This document shows, in pieces, positions 7,695 to 16,321 of a DNA stretch of 64,000 nucleotides. The notes under the pieces were generated by a model, which did not search any database, was not told where the DNA came from, and worked only from the letters and a program-made list of their open reading frames with translations. This stretch comes from Asaia sp003994335. Its GTDB lineage: Bacteria; Pseudomonadota; Alphaproteobacteria; Acetobacterales; Acetobacteraceae. Position 1 is the first letter of the stretch. Each line of letters opens with the position of its first letter. The stretch spans positions 62,001-126,000 of the forward strand of contig NZ_JBBCOR010000001.1 of NCBI RefSeq assembly GCF_037151175.1. The letters are read 5' to 3'. Position numbers and translations under genes: made by a program.

Positions 7695-7850
7695 GCGCTA
7701 TCTGCACTCCGGAACAGGCTAATGTCGGTCAGGTCAGGATTGGCGACGATGCGAATTTGGGCAAGGGCAAGGGTCGTGACGATTACTTTATCGCGCCTTC
7801 CTCTTGTCTGAACCTGTGCCACTACCCGTCTCAAAAGGTCCGTTCGCAAA
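7695..7850. other. Leader of the array and gap after tetR
   Basis: This 156-bp gap should hold the promoter of the array, since all five genes read leftward from here. No convincing promoter hexamers were found by eye. On the minus strand an open frame runs through it and ends DLTDISLFRSADSA, with its stop overlapping the first array ATG. The frame looks protein-like near its end but its upstream part is antiphase to tetR. It could be a remnant of an upstream partner gene or a leader peptide; support is weak. Confidence 0.35.
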
Positions 7851-8519
7851 TCACACTTGCAAGATACCCAGTGCCGCTGTGCTGCCCTTGTCGACAAGGC
7901 AAAGGAAAAGGGAGCGTGCCGAGGCACTATTGCCTGTTGCGTCGAAATGTCGTTGTGCCTCGGTAAAAGCCGCGACCCAGCTTGCCACGAGGACAGAGGC
8001 GCATAGCGAGAGCGCGGCATCAAGCGTCAGTCCGGGCTCTGACAAATCATCCTGCCGGGCTGATTTCTGCGTGGTGGCCTCCAGCGCGTGCGCAAGATCG
8101 CGCCTTATGTCGGCCGTGACCTCATCGCGTAGAGCGCGGGCACGTGATTTCAGGGTTTCGCTCGCCAGAAGCGTATCGATAAATCCCTGAGCCTGGGGCG
8201 CAAAGCGCAGGAACGGTGCGTCCTGCGCCACCAGATCATGGGCGAGAGCACGCAGCCGTTCCACTGGATGCAGGGGAGAGGGGGCGAGAATGGCGGCGCT
8301 CAATGTGTCGCGTATGACGGCTTCGCGATCGAAGAACAGATCCTCCTTGCGCGCGAAATGATTGAACACGGTCATACGCCCCACATCGGCGGCCTCGGCG
8401 ATCGCATCGATCGTGACCTTGTCGAACCCGTGCTCGGCAAAAAGAGCGGTCGCGATGTCAGAGATACGCTGCCGCGTGGCAAGGCGTCTTTTCGTGTGCC
8501 GGTCGATCCTTGTTGACAT
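7851..8519 (-). CDS. TetR/AcrR-family transcriptional regulator
   Basis: A 222-residue repressor-type regulator. The N-terminal helix-turn-helix is typical (ALFAEHGFDKVTIDAIAEAADVGRMTVFNHFARKEDL, about residues 24-62). The C-terminal domain is helical and would bind an unknown ligand. It is divergent from the flavin monooxygenase gene at 8570, with only about 50 bp between them, so the monooxygenase is the likely target and its substrate or product the likely ligand. ATG 8519 is preferred because a TGGA sits at suitable distance; ATG 8525, two codons upstream, is possible. Confidence 0.9.
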   Translation of the reverse strand: MSTRIDRHTKRRLATRQRISDIATALFAEHGFDKVTIDAIAEAADVGRMTVFNHFARKEDLFFDREAVIRDTLSAAILAPSPLHPVERLRALAHDLVAQDAPFLRFAPQAQGFIDTLLASETLKSRARALRDEVTADIRRDLAHALEATTQKSARQDDLSEPGLTLDAALSLCASVLVASWVAAFTEAQRHFDATGNSASARSLFLCLVDKGSTAALGILQV

Positions 8520-8546
8520 GCGCATCCACTATCAGAAAACTATACC
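8513..8546 (+). promoter_or_regulatory. Candidate promoter of the monooxygenase gene, overlapping the tetR start
   Basis: TTGACA at 8513-8518 is followed about 19-22 bases later by AACTAT/TATACC (8538-8546), a plausible sigma-70-type promoter just before ATG 8570. It overlaps the first codons of tetR, so TetR binding here could control both genes. Spacing is slightly long, and no clean palindrome was identified. Confidence 0.3.
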
Positions 8547-8569
8547 GAGTACAAATATGGATTCGGTCT

Positions 8570-10084
8570 ATGAAACATACGGATGTCGTGATTGTCGGGG
8601 CCGGGCCAGTCGGGCTCCTGCTCGCTCTCGAACTCGAGCGGGCAGGAGCGTCGTGCGTGGTGCTGGAGGCCCGTGAGCAACAGGAAGAGGTGCAGAAAGC
8701 CCTTTCCGTGGGGCCGCTTGGGGCAGAGGCCCTGATGAGGCAGGGCATGGGGCCGGAACTCGATGCTCTGGAGGCACGCAGCCAGGCCTTGATGGCGCTC
8801 TTCCTCTCCGGATCTGGCGGCGGGTGGCGTCGGTCCGGCAAGGAGGGGCAGCGCTTTGCCGGCCATTTTGCGGGTATTCCTCTGCTCAGTCAGGAGCAGG
8901 ACCATAAACGTCCGACACGCCTGATCGACCAGCGCCATCTTCAGAGCGCCCTGCAGGACGAGGTGGAAAGACGGGGGATCATGCTGCGCCGCCCGTGTAG
9001 GGTGACGGGAGTGGAGGAGGGGCAAGAGGCTCTCATCCTGACCTTCACGCGCGAGGATGGTCAGGATGAACGTATCGCCTGCCGCTATGCCGTCGGATGC
9101 GATGGCGCACGCAGCACGCTGCGCAAACTGGGGGGCTTTGCCTTTCCGGGTACGGACCCCACGCTCAGCTTTTATCAGGTCTTCGTGGCCTTCGATGAAG
9201 CGCATGCGGTCCGGCCCGCCGGGTGGCAGATGCAGCCGGGCGGTGTCATGGCCTATGGTCCGATACCGGAGCGGCTCTTCCTCGTCGATTACTTCGGTCC
9301 ACCGCCAGAAGGGCAGACCATCCCGACCCAGATGCAGGTGGAAGCCGCAATCGAGCGCGTTTGCGGGCGTGCGATGAAGCTCTCGGCCTATCGAGGCGGG
9401 CGTTGCTGGACCGATCATACGAGGCTGGTCGACCAGTATCGGCAGGGCAGGATTTTCCTTGCCGGAGATGCCGCGCATATCCATCCGCCTTTCGGGGGAC
9501 AGGGCCTTGGGCTGGGTCTGGTCGATGCCGCCAATCTGGGCTGGAAGCTGGGCGCCGTCCTTTCGGGGCGTATGCCCGAAACCCTGCTGGACAGTTATGA
9601 GCAAGAGCGCCGCCCGGTCGCGCGCGATGTGCTGGACAATACCCGGGCCCAGACAGCCCTTATGCGACCCGATCCCCAATCCCGTGCGCTTCATGCGCTT
9701 ATGGCCGAGATACTGAGCCGCGATGAGCCCTGCGCGACACTCGGAGCCCGGATGAGGGGGTACACAATGCATTATGACACCATAGCGCATTCGGCGGATT
9801 GTCCCGCGCTTGGAACCCTGCCCGGTGATCAGGTCCTGCCCGATGGACGCTCGGTTTTCGGGTTGATGCAGCAGGGGGCGGGCGTTCTTCTGGTACCTGA
9901 CCAGGCGAGACATGCCTTCCAGGGCCTGACGATACCGGAAGATCTCGTGCTGGCGTCGTGGCATGAGGCGTTCGTATCACTCCTGCGCCCCGATGGATGT
10001 CTCGTCTGGCAGGGGGCGCCTCGGGAACGCGCCTCCCTGAACACGGCGCTCGTCAGATGGTTCGGCGCCGGTCTGGACGCGTGA
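8570..10084 (+). CDS. FAD-dependent aromatic-type monooxygenase (PheA/TfdB family)
   Basis: A 504-residue class A flavoprotein hydroxylase. Visible motifs are the N-terminal dinucleotide fold VVIVGAGPVGLLLALELERAG (residues about 5-25), a middle GCDGARSTLR motif, and LAGDAAHIHPPFGGQGL, which contacts the flavin ribityl and pyrophosphate. Family members hydroxylate phenolic or polyketide-like substrates using NAD(P)H and oxygen; the actual substrate is unknown. The C-terminal thioredoxin-like extension seen in the longer phenol hydroxylases is short here. Start ATG 8570 is used because it places the GxGxxG fold at the N-terminus. Divergent tetR at 8519 is the probable regulator. Confidence 0.88.
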   Translation: MKHTDVVIVGAGPVGLLLALELERAGASCVVLEAREQQEEVQKALSVGPLGAEALMRQGMGPELDALEARSQALMALFLSGSGGGWRRSGKEGQRFAGHFAGIPLLSQEQDHKRPTRLIDQRHLQSALQDEVERRGIMLRRPCRVTGVEEGQEALILTFTREDGQDERIACRYAVGCDGARSTLRKLGGFAFPGTDPTLSFYQVFVAFDEAHAVRPAGWQMQPGGVMAYGPIPERLFLVDYFGPPPEGQTIPTQMQVEAAIERVCGRAMKLSAYRGGRCWTDHTRLVDQYRQGRIFLAGDAAHIHPPFGGQGLGLGLVDAANLGWKLGAVLSGRMPETLLDSYEQERRPVARDVLDNTRAQTALMRPDPQSRALHALMAEILSRDEPCATLGARMRGYTMHYDTIAHSADCPALGTLPGDQVLPDGRSVFGLMQQGAGVLLVPDQARHAFQGLTIPEDLVLASWHEAFVSLLRPDGCLVWQGAPRERASLNTALVRWFGAGLDA

Positions 10085-10150
10085 GCGGACGTTGACGCGG
10101 CGGCCATCTTGAGCTCGTTATGCCTGCGAACCGATATCTCAGGAGGCAGA

Positions 10151-11947
10151 ATGCGCGCTCAGCATGGTAACAGGGGCCGGTCATCGTGGAGACGGGCTCT
10201 CCTTATCGGAGGGGGCTTCATGGTCTGCCCTGTTCTCGCGCCGAGTGTCGCATGGGCAGATGATATCGGTCAGATCGTGAGCGACTACGATCATTTCACA
10301 TCAGCACTCGACCCGGTTTCCGCAGCCTCACGGGGCGATCTGGATGCGGCCGAGCGCTGGCCGGATGACAGCCCTGCCGCCGAAGCCGCTCGGTTCAGGC
10401 AGAGACAAAATTTCCGGAAACGCCTCGCTGCGCTCGACCCGAAATCGCTCAAGGGCGAAGACAGCCTGAATGCCCGGCTGATGACATGGGAAAACGATCT
10501 CGCCATCGAGGGCCAGAAATTCGATCCCTCGCGTATGCCTTTCACCAGTGATGAAGGGTTTTATCAGGAGGTGGGCTACGCAGCCGATAACACGCCCTTG
10601 CGTAGCGAGGCCGATGCACGACGCTGGCTCAGGCGCATGGAGCGTATTCCGGCCTATGACGCCCAGCAGATGGCCAATATGCGTCGCGGCATCGCCACTC
10701 GCTTCGTCCAGCCCAGATTGATTGCGGAAATTGCGTATCGCGCGGTCAAGGCGCAGGCAGATCTGCCTGAGCAGGACAATCCCGCCCTGCGCCCTTTCGA
10801 CAGCTTGCCAGCCACAATGCCGGAGGCGCAGCGCCATGCCCTGCGTGACGAGGGCGCGCGCATCGTGCATGACAGGATCAAGCCGGCCGAGCGCGCACTG
10901 GCGGCGTTTTTCGAGCATGAGTACCTACCGGCCAGCCGCGACACGCTCGGCGCGTCGTCCCTGCCGGAGGGGCGCGCCTATTACTCATGGCTCGTGCGCA
11001 GCGAAACCACGACAACCCTGACACCCGACCAGATCTTTGCTCTGGGGCAGTCCGAAATCGCCCGTATCCATGGCGAGATGCAGCGCCAGATGACAGCGGT
11101 CGGGTTCAAGGGTGATTTCAAGGCGTTTGTCGCGCAGATCAAGGCTGATCCGCGCTTTTACGTCACCACGCGCCAGGCGCTGATGGAGAAGGCGAGTTTC
11201 CTTGCCAAGAAAATCGATGGCGTGCTGCCGCATCTGATCGGCAAACTGCCGCGCCTGACCTACGGGGTGCGCGAAGTGCCGCGCGCGATCGAGGAAGGCT
11301 ATACGACCGGGCGTTACGATCCGGGCAGTCCGACGCTGGGTATCGCAGGTGGGCTGATGATCAATACCTCGCATCTGGATCAGAGGCCACTTTACGAACT
11401 GCCTTCGCTTGTGGCGCATGAGGGCGTGCCGGGCCATCATATCCAGATCGCTCTCGCGCAGGAAATGACCGACCTGCCGGGATTCCGGCGTGATTACGCC
11501 ACCACGGCCTTCGTGGAAGGCTGGGCGCTCTATTCCGAACAGCTTGTCAGCGAGATCGGGCTTTATCCAACGCCCTATGAACGCTTTGGCCAGCTTTCAA
11601 TGGAGATGTGGCGCGCCTGTCGTCTCGTGATGGATGCGGGGCTGCACTGGAAGAACTGGACGCGCGACCAGGCGCTTGCCTGCCTGCGCGACAATACGGC
11701 CCTGGCGGAAAAAAATATCCAGAACGAGACCAATCGCTACATCTCCTGGCCGGGTCAGGCCCTGGGCTACAAGATTGGCGAGATGACCATTCTCGATTTG
11801 CGCCATCAGGCCGAAAAGGCGCTCGGTGCCCGATTTGACGAACGGCGCTTTCATGATCTGGTCCTTGATGAAGGGGCCATGCCGCTGGCTCTGCTGCGCG
11901 AGCGTGTGGCGGAATGGATTGAGTCTGAAAAAACCCGCAAGGGATGA
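10151..11947 (+). CDS. Exported DUF885-family protein (putative zinc metallocarboxypeptidase)
   Basis: A 598-residue protein with an N-terminal signal peptide: basic start, hydrophobic LLIGGGFMVCPVLA, and likely cleavage after AWA near residue 37. It belongs to DUF885, whose zinc motif HExxxGH is present as AHEGVPGHHIQ with the downstream glutamate region FVEGWALYSEQL. This fold is related to M3/M32-type gluzincins, and some members are reported as carboxypeptidases. AGGAGGC at 10141-10147 directly precedes ATG 10151. It follows the monooxygenase gene by 66 bp and could be co-transcribed. A hairpin at 11954-11982 ends the unit. Confidence 0.88.
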   Translation: MRAQHGNRGRSSWRRALLIGGGFMVCPVLAPSVAWADDIGQIVSDYDHFTSALDPVSAASRGDLDAAERWPDDSPAAEAARFRQRQNFRKRLAALDPKSLKGEDSLNARLMTWENDLAIEGQKFDPSRMPFTSDEGFYQEVGYAADNTPLRSEADARRWLRRMERIPAYDAQQMANMRRGIATRFVQPRLIAEIAYRAVKAQADLPEQDNPALRPFDSLPATMPEAQRHALRDEGARIVHDRIKPAERALAAFFEHEYLPASRDTLGASSLPEGRAYYSWLVRSETTTTLTPDQIFALGQSEIARIHGEMQRQMTAVGFKGDFKAFVAQIKADPRFYVTTRQALMEKASFLAKKIDGVLPHLIGKLPRLTYGVREVPRAIEEGYTTGRYDPGSPTLGIAGGLMINTSHLDQRPLYELPSLVAHEGVPGHHIQIALAQEMTDLPGFRRDYATTAFVEGWALYSEQLVSEIGLYPTPYERFGQLSMEMWRACRLVMDAGLHWKNWTRDQALACLRDNTALAEKNIQNETNRYISWPGQALGYKIGEMTILDLRHQAEKALGARFDERRFHDLVLDEGAMPLALLRERVAEWIESEKTRKG

Positions 11948-11953
11948 GTTCCA

Positions 11954-11982
11954 AGGGCCGGGAGGATACCCCTCCCGGCCCT
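11954..11982. terminator. Bidirectional hairpin between convergent genes
   Basis: AGGGCCGGGAGG (11954-11965) pairs exactly with CCTCCCGGCCCT (11971-11982) around a 5-base loop. It lies between the ends of the DUF885 gene (11947) and the SDR gene (11993). There is no long T tract, so termination strength is uncertain. Confidence 0.7.
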
Positions 11983-11992
11983 CAGGAAAGGG

Positions 11993-12739
11993 TCAGCGCA
12001 AGCCGCCCGAGGCGATGAGCGTCTCACCCGTCAGCCAGCGCGCATCCTCGGAAGCCAGGAAGACCGCAAGCGGCCCGATATCCTCGACTTCGCCGGTGCG
12101 CCCAAGCGGGGTCTGGGCAATGATTGCCTGCTCCATTTCAGAGCCGATGACGCTCGCAGTATTGGTGCCCTCTGTCTTGATCAGACCCGGATTGATGGCA
12201 TTCACCCTGATCTGGCGCGGACCGAGTTCGCGGGCCAGGGTACCGGTGATAGCGTCTATGGCTCCCTTGGTGCCGCTATAGACCGCTGTCTGTGCCGGGG
12301 TGATACGGGTGACGACAGAACTGATATTGATGATGGAGCTACCCGCCGAAAGATGCGGGCTGGCCGCCTGCGTCACCAGAAGCGTGCCGAGAACATTGAT
12401 GTCGAAGATGCGGTGGAAATGCTCCTCGGTGATATCCTCGATGGCGGCAAATTCATATACGCCCGAGTTGTTCACGACGATGTCGAGACGCCCAAAACTC
12501 TCGATCGCCTTGTCGATGATGGCGCTGGCCCCTGTCTTCTTGGAGACATCGCCCTGAACCGCAACGGCCTTGCCGCCTTCTGCGGTAATGGCCGCAACCA
12601 GCTTTTCGGCACCATCCCGGCCAGAAGCATAATTGACCACGACAGCGGCGCCTGCTTTGGCCAGAGCCCGGGCGATTTCGGTGCCGATGCCCTTGGAGGC
12701 ACCCGTGACGACCGCGACTTTTCCTGAAAGCTTGCTCAT
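11993..12739 (-). CDS. Short-chain dehydrogenase/reductase (SDR family)
   Basis: A 248-residue classical SDR that uses NAD(P)H to reduce or oxidise a carbonyl/alcohol substrate that cannot be named. The cofactor motif TGASKGIG is at residues 12-19, NNSG follows near residue 90, and the catalytic Ser and YxxxK (SGTKGAID region with YSGTK) appear near 155-160. Closest-looking relatives are 3-oxoacyl-ACP reductase-like and glucose-1-dehydrogenase-like SDRs. It is divergent from a TetR gene at 12897, the likely repressor, with a palindromic element in between. Start ATG 12739 is preceded by AGGATCAT on the minus strand. Confidence 0.9.
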   Translation of the reverse strand: MSKLSGKVAVVTGASKGIGTEIARALAKAGAAVVVNYASGRDGAEKLVAAITAEGGKAVAVQGDVSKKTGASAIIDKAIESFGRLDIVVNNSGVYEFAAIEDITEEHFHRIFDINVLGTLLVTQAASPHLSAGSSIINISSVVTRITPAQTAVYSGTKGAIDAITGTLARELGPRQIRVNAINPGLIKTEGTNTASVIGSEMEQAIIAQTPLGRTGEVEDIGPLAVFLASEDARWLTGETLIASGGLR

Positions 12740-12830
12740 GATGATCCTGCCTGTTCGACAAACGCCTTCCGGTGCTCTGCGGCGCGGAAGGAAAGGGGTG
12801 TAAGAAAGAGGGGCTGGAGGACTTTATTTG

Positions 12831-12846
12831 TGGAGCGATGGCTCCA
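12831..12846. promoter_or_regulatory. Candidate operator between the SDR and tetR genes
   Basis: TGGAGCGATGGCTCCA is a palindrome with 6-bp arms and a 4-base centre. The half-site context TTTAT..TGGAGCGATG recurs as a direct copy at about 12886-12899, overlapping the tetR start. Two related sites in a divergent gap suit TetR autoregulation and control of the SDR gene. This is inference from position and symmetry. Confidence 0.5.
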
Positions 12847-12896
12847 ACATAACGCATATGAGAAGCCTGAAGCGGGTTTCAAGGATTTATGGAGCG

Positions 12897-13544
12897 ATGA
12901 CACCAAAAAAAGAATGCGCCCCGCGCCGCCCTCGTGGCCGCCCCCCTTCCTTCGATCGGGATATTGCCCTCAGTCAGGCCATGACGCTCTTCTGGGACAG
13001 AGGCTATGAAGGTACGAGTTTTGACGATCTGATCGGGGTGATGGGGATCAGCGCGTCCAGCTTCTACAACAGCTTCGCCAGCAAGGAAGCGCTGTATGTC
13101 GAGGCGATAGAAGCCTATGCACGGCGTGAGGGTGCGTGGTTCACTCAGGCGCTTGAGAGCGATGGTGGCGTTGCGTTGGCTTTCAGGACGATGCTCGACG
13201 CTGCCGCGCTTGCCTTCACGCGTTGCGATGCGCCCTCGGGCTGCATGATCGCGGTTGCTGCGACACAATGCTCGCCCGCTCAGTCGCGGCTGAGGCAGAT
13301 GGTCATCGACCAGCGTCATGCTGCTGAGGCCCTGATGGAGGCGCGTCTGGCCCAGGCGGCAGCGACGGGAGAGCTGTCCGAAAACGTCGATTGCGCGGCA
13401 CTCGCGGCCTATTTCAGCGCCGTCATCAACGGTATGGGGGTCCAGGCGCGCGATGGGGCAAGTCGGGACAGGCTGCTGCAGATCGGCGCTCTGGCGGTCT
13501 CTGTGCTAGGGGGTAATGCTCTATCAGGACAGTTATCGTCCTGA
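12897..13544 (+). CDS. TetR/AcrR-family transcriptional regulator
   Basis: A 215-residue regulator. After a basic N-terminus (RRPRGRPPSFDRD) comes the helix-turn-helix AMTLFWDRGYEGTSFDDLIGVMGISASSFYNSFASKEALY (about residues 27-65), characteristic of the AcuR/YxaF-like branch. The C-terminal domain contains GCMIAVAATQCSP, also typical of that branch, which often controls genes responding to electrophiles or redox-active compounds. ATG 12897 gives the usual N-terminus; an in-frame start at 12828 would add a segment lacking family features and cross the putative operator. Divergent to the SDR gene, its probable target. Confidence 0.9.
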   Translation: MTPKKECAPRRPRGRPPSFDRDIALSQAMTLFWDRGYEGTSFDDLIGVMGISASSFYNSFASKEALYVEAIEAYARREGAWFTQALESDGGVALAFRTMLDAAALAFTRCDAPSGCMIAVAATQCSPAQSRLRQMVIDQRHAAEALMEARLAQAAATGELSENVDCAALAAYFSAVINGMGVQARDGASRDRLLQIGALAVSVLGGNALSGQLSS

Positions 13545-13737
13545 TTTCGCTCTCGTATAGAGCTGTAACGAGAACGATATTATTTGAAAGAGAACAGGCG
13601 CATTCACGCGTTGAACTCTGACTGCTCGGGTTTTAAATAGCGAAACCAATCGTTAACAATGATCCTGCCGATCACAGGGGAGCGCATCCGGTGCTCTCTG
13701 TTCCGAACGCTCTGAAAAAAAGGTGACGACGCGGCCC

Positions 13738-15009
13738 ATGTCCACTGACAGTTCTGCCCAAACGCCCGCAGCCGAGGCCCAGACCCCGCCCGTCGCCCAG
13801 GCTCAGCCTGCCCCCATGCCCAATCCCTATATCCTGCCGCCCGATCTGCCGACGAATGATGCGGGACAGGGTATTCACTTCGACTTCAACTGGGGCGCAC
13901 GCGTCCTGCTGCCGAAATCGACGGAAGGGCGCTGGCGCGCCACGCTGACCGACCTCGATAACTCCACGATTATCTTCCAGGGCGAGTTGGAGGAGGGACA
14001 TCTTTCCTCGACCAAGAAATTCTTCATTCGCTTTGCCGTGGATGTCGAGCGCATCGCGCCTGATGGCACTGAGACGAAGATCCTGCACCACGAATTCGAT
14101 GCACGGGGAAAGATTGTTCTGGTTCAACTCCCGGTAGGCACGTTGGGGGATACGCTGGGCTGGTTCCCTTATGTGGCGCGGTTTGCCGCACAGAGCGGTG
14201 CACGCGTGATCTGCTGCCTGGCCAAGGTGTTCATTCCGCTTTTCGCTACCGAATATCCCGAGATCGAACTGACGACGAAAGAGGATTTCGAAAAGAGCCC
14301 GCTTCGTTCGCAAGTCTATGCGACCTATAATATCGGCCTGTTTTTCGATGACACCGACAACATCCACCAGCCCTGCGATTTTCGTTATGTCGGCCTGCAT
14401 CGTACGGCTGGCTACATATTGGGTGTAGACCCGACAGAGGAAGCACCTCGTATTGCGATCGAGGATGATACGCGCCCGATCGAGGAGCCCTATGTGTGCA
14501 TTGCCACCCAGGCCTCGGCGCAGTGCAAATACTGGAATAATCCGGGTGGGTGGCTCGGGGTCATCGAATTTCTGAAGAAACGCGGTTATCGCGTGATATG
14601 TATCGATCAGAAGCCCTTCAGCGGGACGGGTATCGTCTGGAACCATATCCCCAACGGTGCTGAGGACCAAACAGGCAATCGCCCTCTCGCCGAGCGTGCC
14701 CGGTGGCTGAAGCACGCCGATCTGTTCGTCGGGCTGAGTTCCGGTCTCTCCTGGCTGGCCTGGGCCACTCAGACAAAGACCGTCATGATCTCGGGCTTTA
14801 CCCACCCCAATAATGAGTTTCACACCCCCTGGCGTGTCATCTCATGGCATTCCTGCAATTCCTGCTGGAACGACCCGCGGCACATGTTCAATCACAATGA
14901 TTTCCTCTGGTGCCCGCGCCACGCCAATACGGATCGTCAATTCGAATGCTCGAGGCTCATCTCGACGGATGTGGTCACGAAGAGTATTGCCCAGGCACTG
15001 GACGCCTGA
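13738..15009 (+). CDS. Autotransporter strand-loop-strand O-heptosyltransferase (Aah/TibC-like, BAHT family)
   Basis: A 423-residue cytosolic glycosyltransferase expected to transfer heptose from an ADP-heptose donor to Ser/Thr of repeat adhesins. After a Pro/Ala/Gln-rich leader of about 35 residues comes the family N-terminal region (IHFDFNWGARV, TLTDLDN), then a GT-B-like body with LPVGTLGDTLGWFPYVARF and the heptosyltransferase-like GLSSGLSWLAWATQTKTV. The C-terminal metal knuckle is intact: C373, C376, C392 and C404 give CxxC-x15-C-x11-C, the iron-site arrangement known for this family. ATG 13738 is preferred with AGGTG upstream; an in-frame GTG at 13723 is possible. Its likely substrates are the repeat proteins at 16322 and 39416. 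Confidence 0.92.
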   Translation: MSTDSSAQTPAAEAQTPPVAQAQPAPMPNPYILPPDLPTNDAGQGIHFDFNWGARVLLPKSTEGRWRATLTDLDNSTIIFQGELEEGHLSSTKKFFIRFAVDVERIAPDGTETKILHHEFDARGKIVLVQLPVGTLGDTLGWFPYVARFAAQSGARVICCLAKVFIPLFATEYPEIELTTKEDFEKSPLRSQVYATYNIGLFFDDTDNIHQPCDFRYVGLHRTAGYILGVDPTEEAPRIAIEDDTRPIEEPYVCIATQASAQCKYWNNPGGWLGVIEFLKKRGYRVICIDQKPFSGTGIVWNHIPNGAEDQTGNRPLAERARWLKHADLFVGLSSGLSWLAWATQTKTVMISGFTHPNNEFHTPWRVISWHSCNSCWNDPRHMFNHNDFLWCPRHANTDRQFECSRLISTDVVTKSIAQALDA

Positions 15010-15078
15010 GGCCGCCCCCGAGGGGGCAACATGACGCTGCCCCTGTGGTCAGCACCTTGGCAAGCTACATGTCATGTC

Positions 15079-15103
15079 CCCGGTCGCGTCAGGCGCGACC
15101 GGG
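15079..15103. terminator. Hairpin between convergent heptosyltransferase and FkbM genes
   Basis: CCCGGTCGCG (15079-15088) pairs exactly with CGCGACCGGG (15094-15103) around a 5-base loop. It is placed between gene ends at 15009 and 15112, so it can serve both strands. Only a weak T-rich tail follows. Confidence 0.7.
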
Positions 15104-15111
15104 TTCTGCTT

Positions 15112-15897
15112 TCAGAGGTAGGAAGCAATCGGATCGTCGCGATGGTAGGCGATCATGTTCATTCCGACATTGATCATCTGATACTGCTCGAGGTCGATGA
15201 AGGCCTCAAGTGCTCCGAAATCGAGTTTGATATGCTCGATGAACAGGACAGGGCGATGGCGGGTAATCATCGTTCTGGCGCCGTGCAGGACGGCCATCTC
15301 CATTCCCTCCACATCGATCTTGAGCAGATCGAGCCTGCCGAGGGCGAGAGAGTCGATCGTACGCGTTTCGATCTCGACCATCGCAGCGTCGTCATACCGG
15401 ATTTCCTGGCCAATGAATTCGCTTTCGGCGCGGGGCTGTAATTCCAGGCTGCCGAAGCTTCCGGGAAGGGTATAATCGGGCTGGGGTATTTTCATGCGCG
15501 TGACTGTATCGGCCATCGCGATATTGAGCGCGGTGGCGTTGAAGCAATTATTGAGCGCGATATTGCCGGCAAGCGCATAGAAGATCCGCTCCTGGGCCTC
15601 GACCGCCAATACCGAGCCCCAGCCAGTCATGTGTCTGGCCCATTCGAGCGTATGAACGCCTATATTCGCGCCGACATCGAGCGCCATGATGCCATCACCC
15701 CTCAACTGACGCAGGACGCTCAGGATACTCTTGAGGCACCGAACGTCATTGGGGTCATAGCATCCCTCCTCAAGCAGGCTGTAGCCGACCCCGTAGCTGA
15801 GGCTGGCGCTCTCATTCCGATTGAAGTCGAGCCTGTTGACGATCATGGTTCCATGATCGGCATTTGCAAGGATGAAGGCGGTTTTACGTGAGGTCAT
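15112..15897 (-). CDS. FkbM-family SAM-dependent methyltransferase
   Basis: A 261-residue class I methyltransferase. The SAM-binding loop is ALDVGANIGVHTLEWAR (about residues 72-88), followed by VLAVEAQERIF and the FkbM-typical KIDVEGMEMAVLHGA. FkbM enzymes often O-methylate sugars or polyketides and are common in surface-glycan loci. Its position between the heptosyltransferase and the repeat adhesin suggests a glycan-related target, which is inference. ATG 15897 is chosen because GGAG lies upstream; ATG 15915, six codons earlier, is also possible. It converges on the heptosyltransferase gene. Confidence 0.88.
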   Translation of the reverse strand: MTSRKTAFILANADHGTMIVNRLDFNRNESASLSYGVGYSLLEEGCYDPNDVRCLKSILSVLRQLRGDGIMALDVGANIGVHTLEWARHMTGWGSVLAVEAQERIFYALAGNIALNNCFNATALNIAMADTVTRMKIPQPDYTLPGSFGSLELQPRAESEFIGQEIRYDDAAMVEIETRTIDSLALGRLDLLKIDVEGMEMAVLHGARTMITRHRPVLFIEHIKLDFGALEAFIDLEQYQMINVGMNMIAYHRDDPIASYL

Positions 15898-16321
15898 GGG
15901 GGGCGGGCTCCGCATTGGTGAGTCACGTTATACGGGGTGTTCCTGCCTCTCTGTCCGTTCCGACACATCTTGTCATGCCTGCGGAGCCGTTTTGGGGCGG
16001 GATGGCCGCCGCGACTCCCGAGGCAGGGGCGCCTTGCCCGGAAGGTGCGCCAACCTGCCAAGGCTCAATTCTCGAAGCAGTAAGAAAGCTTTCACTTTAT
16101 CGAATTATGTCGTCGCCTGGTTCAGGGTTGTGCGGAGCGCCCACATAGTTTGAATTTTCGAAACAATTACCGTGTTAAATCAATCCCTTTATTTGACTAC
16201 GTTTCAGAAGTACAAAATGGACGGTTTGAAATCGTCTGAAATCTTAAAAAATCGTGATTTGAGTCAATGTAAAGAAACGGACAGACCGGATTATTACTAA
16301 AATAAATCCGGAGAAGATTCC
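15898..16321. other. Long leader region between fkbM and the repeat adhesin
   Basis: About 420 bp without a supported gene, lying between divergent genes. The left half (to about 16080) is GC-rich. From about 16080 to 16320 the sequence is markedly AT-rich, unlike the surrounding genes, and should hold the promoter of the adhesin. A good ribosome-binding site GGAG at 16310-16313 lies 8 bases before ATG 16322. No promoter hexamers could be assigned with confidence. Confidence 0.6.

Noticed and set aside
8540..9964. A 474-codon open frame on the minus strand
   Set aside because: It is fully antisense to the flavin monooxygenase, whose frame shows clear family motifs; the minus-strand translation shows no domain and has the Arg/Gly/His/Pro-rich look of an antisense shadow in GC-rich DNA.
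13672..14823. A 383-codon minus-strand frame over the heptosyltransferase
   Set aside because: The plus-strand protein has the family motifs including the four cysteines; the antisense frame has none.
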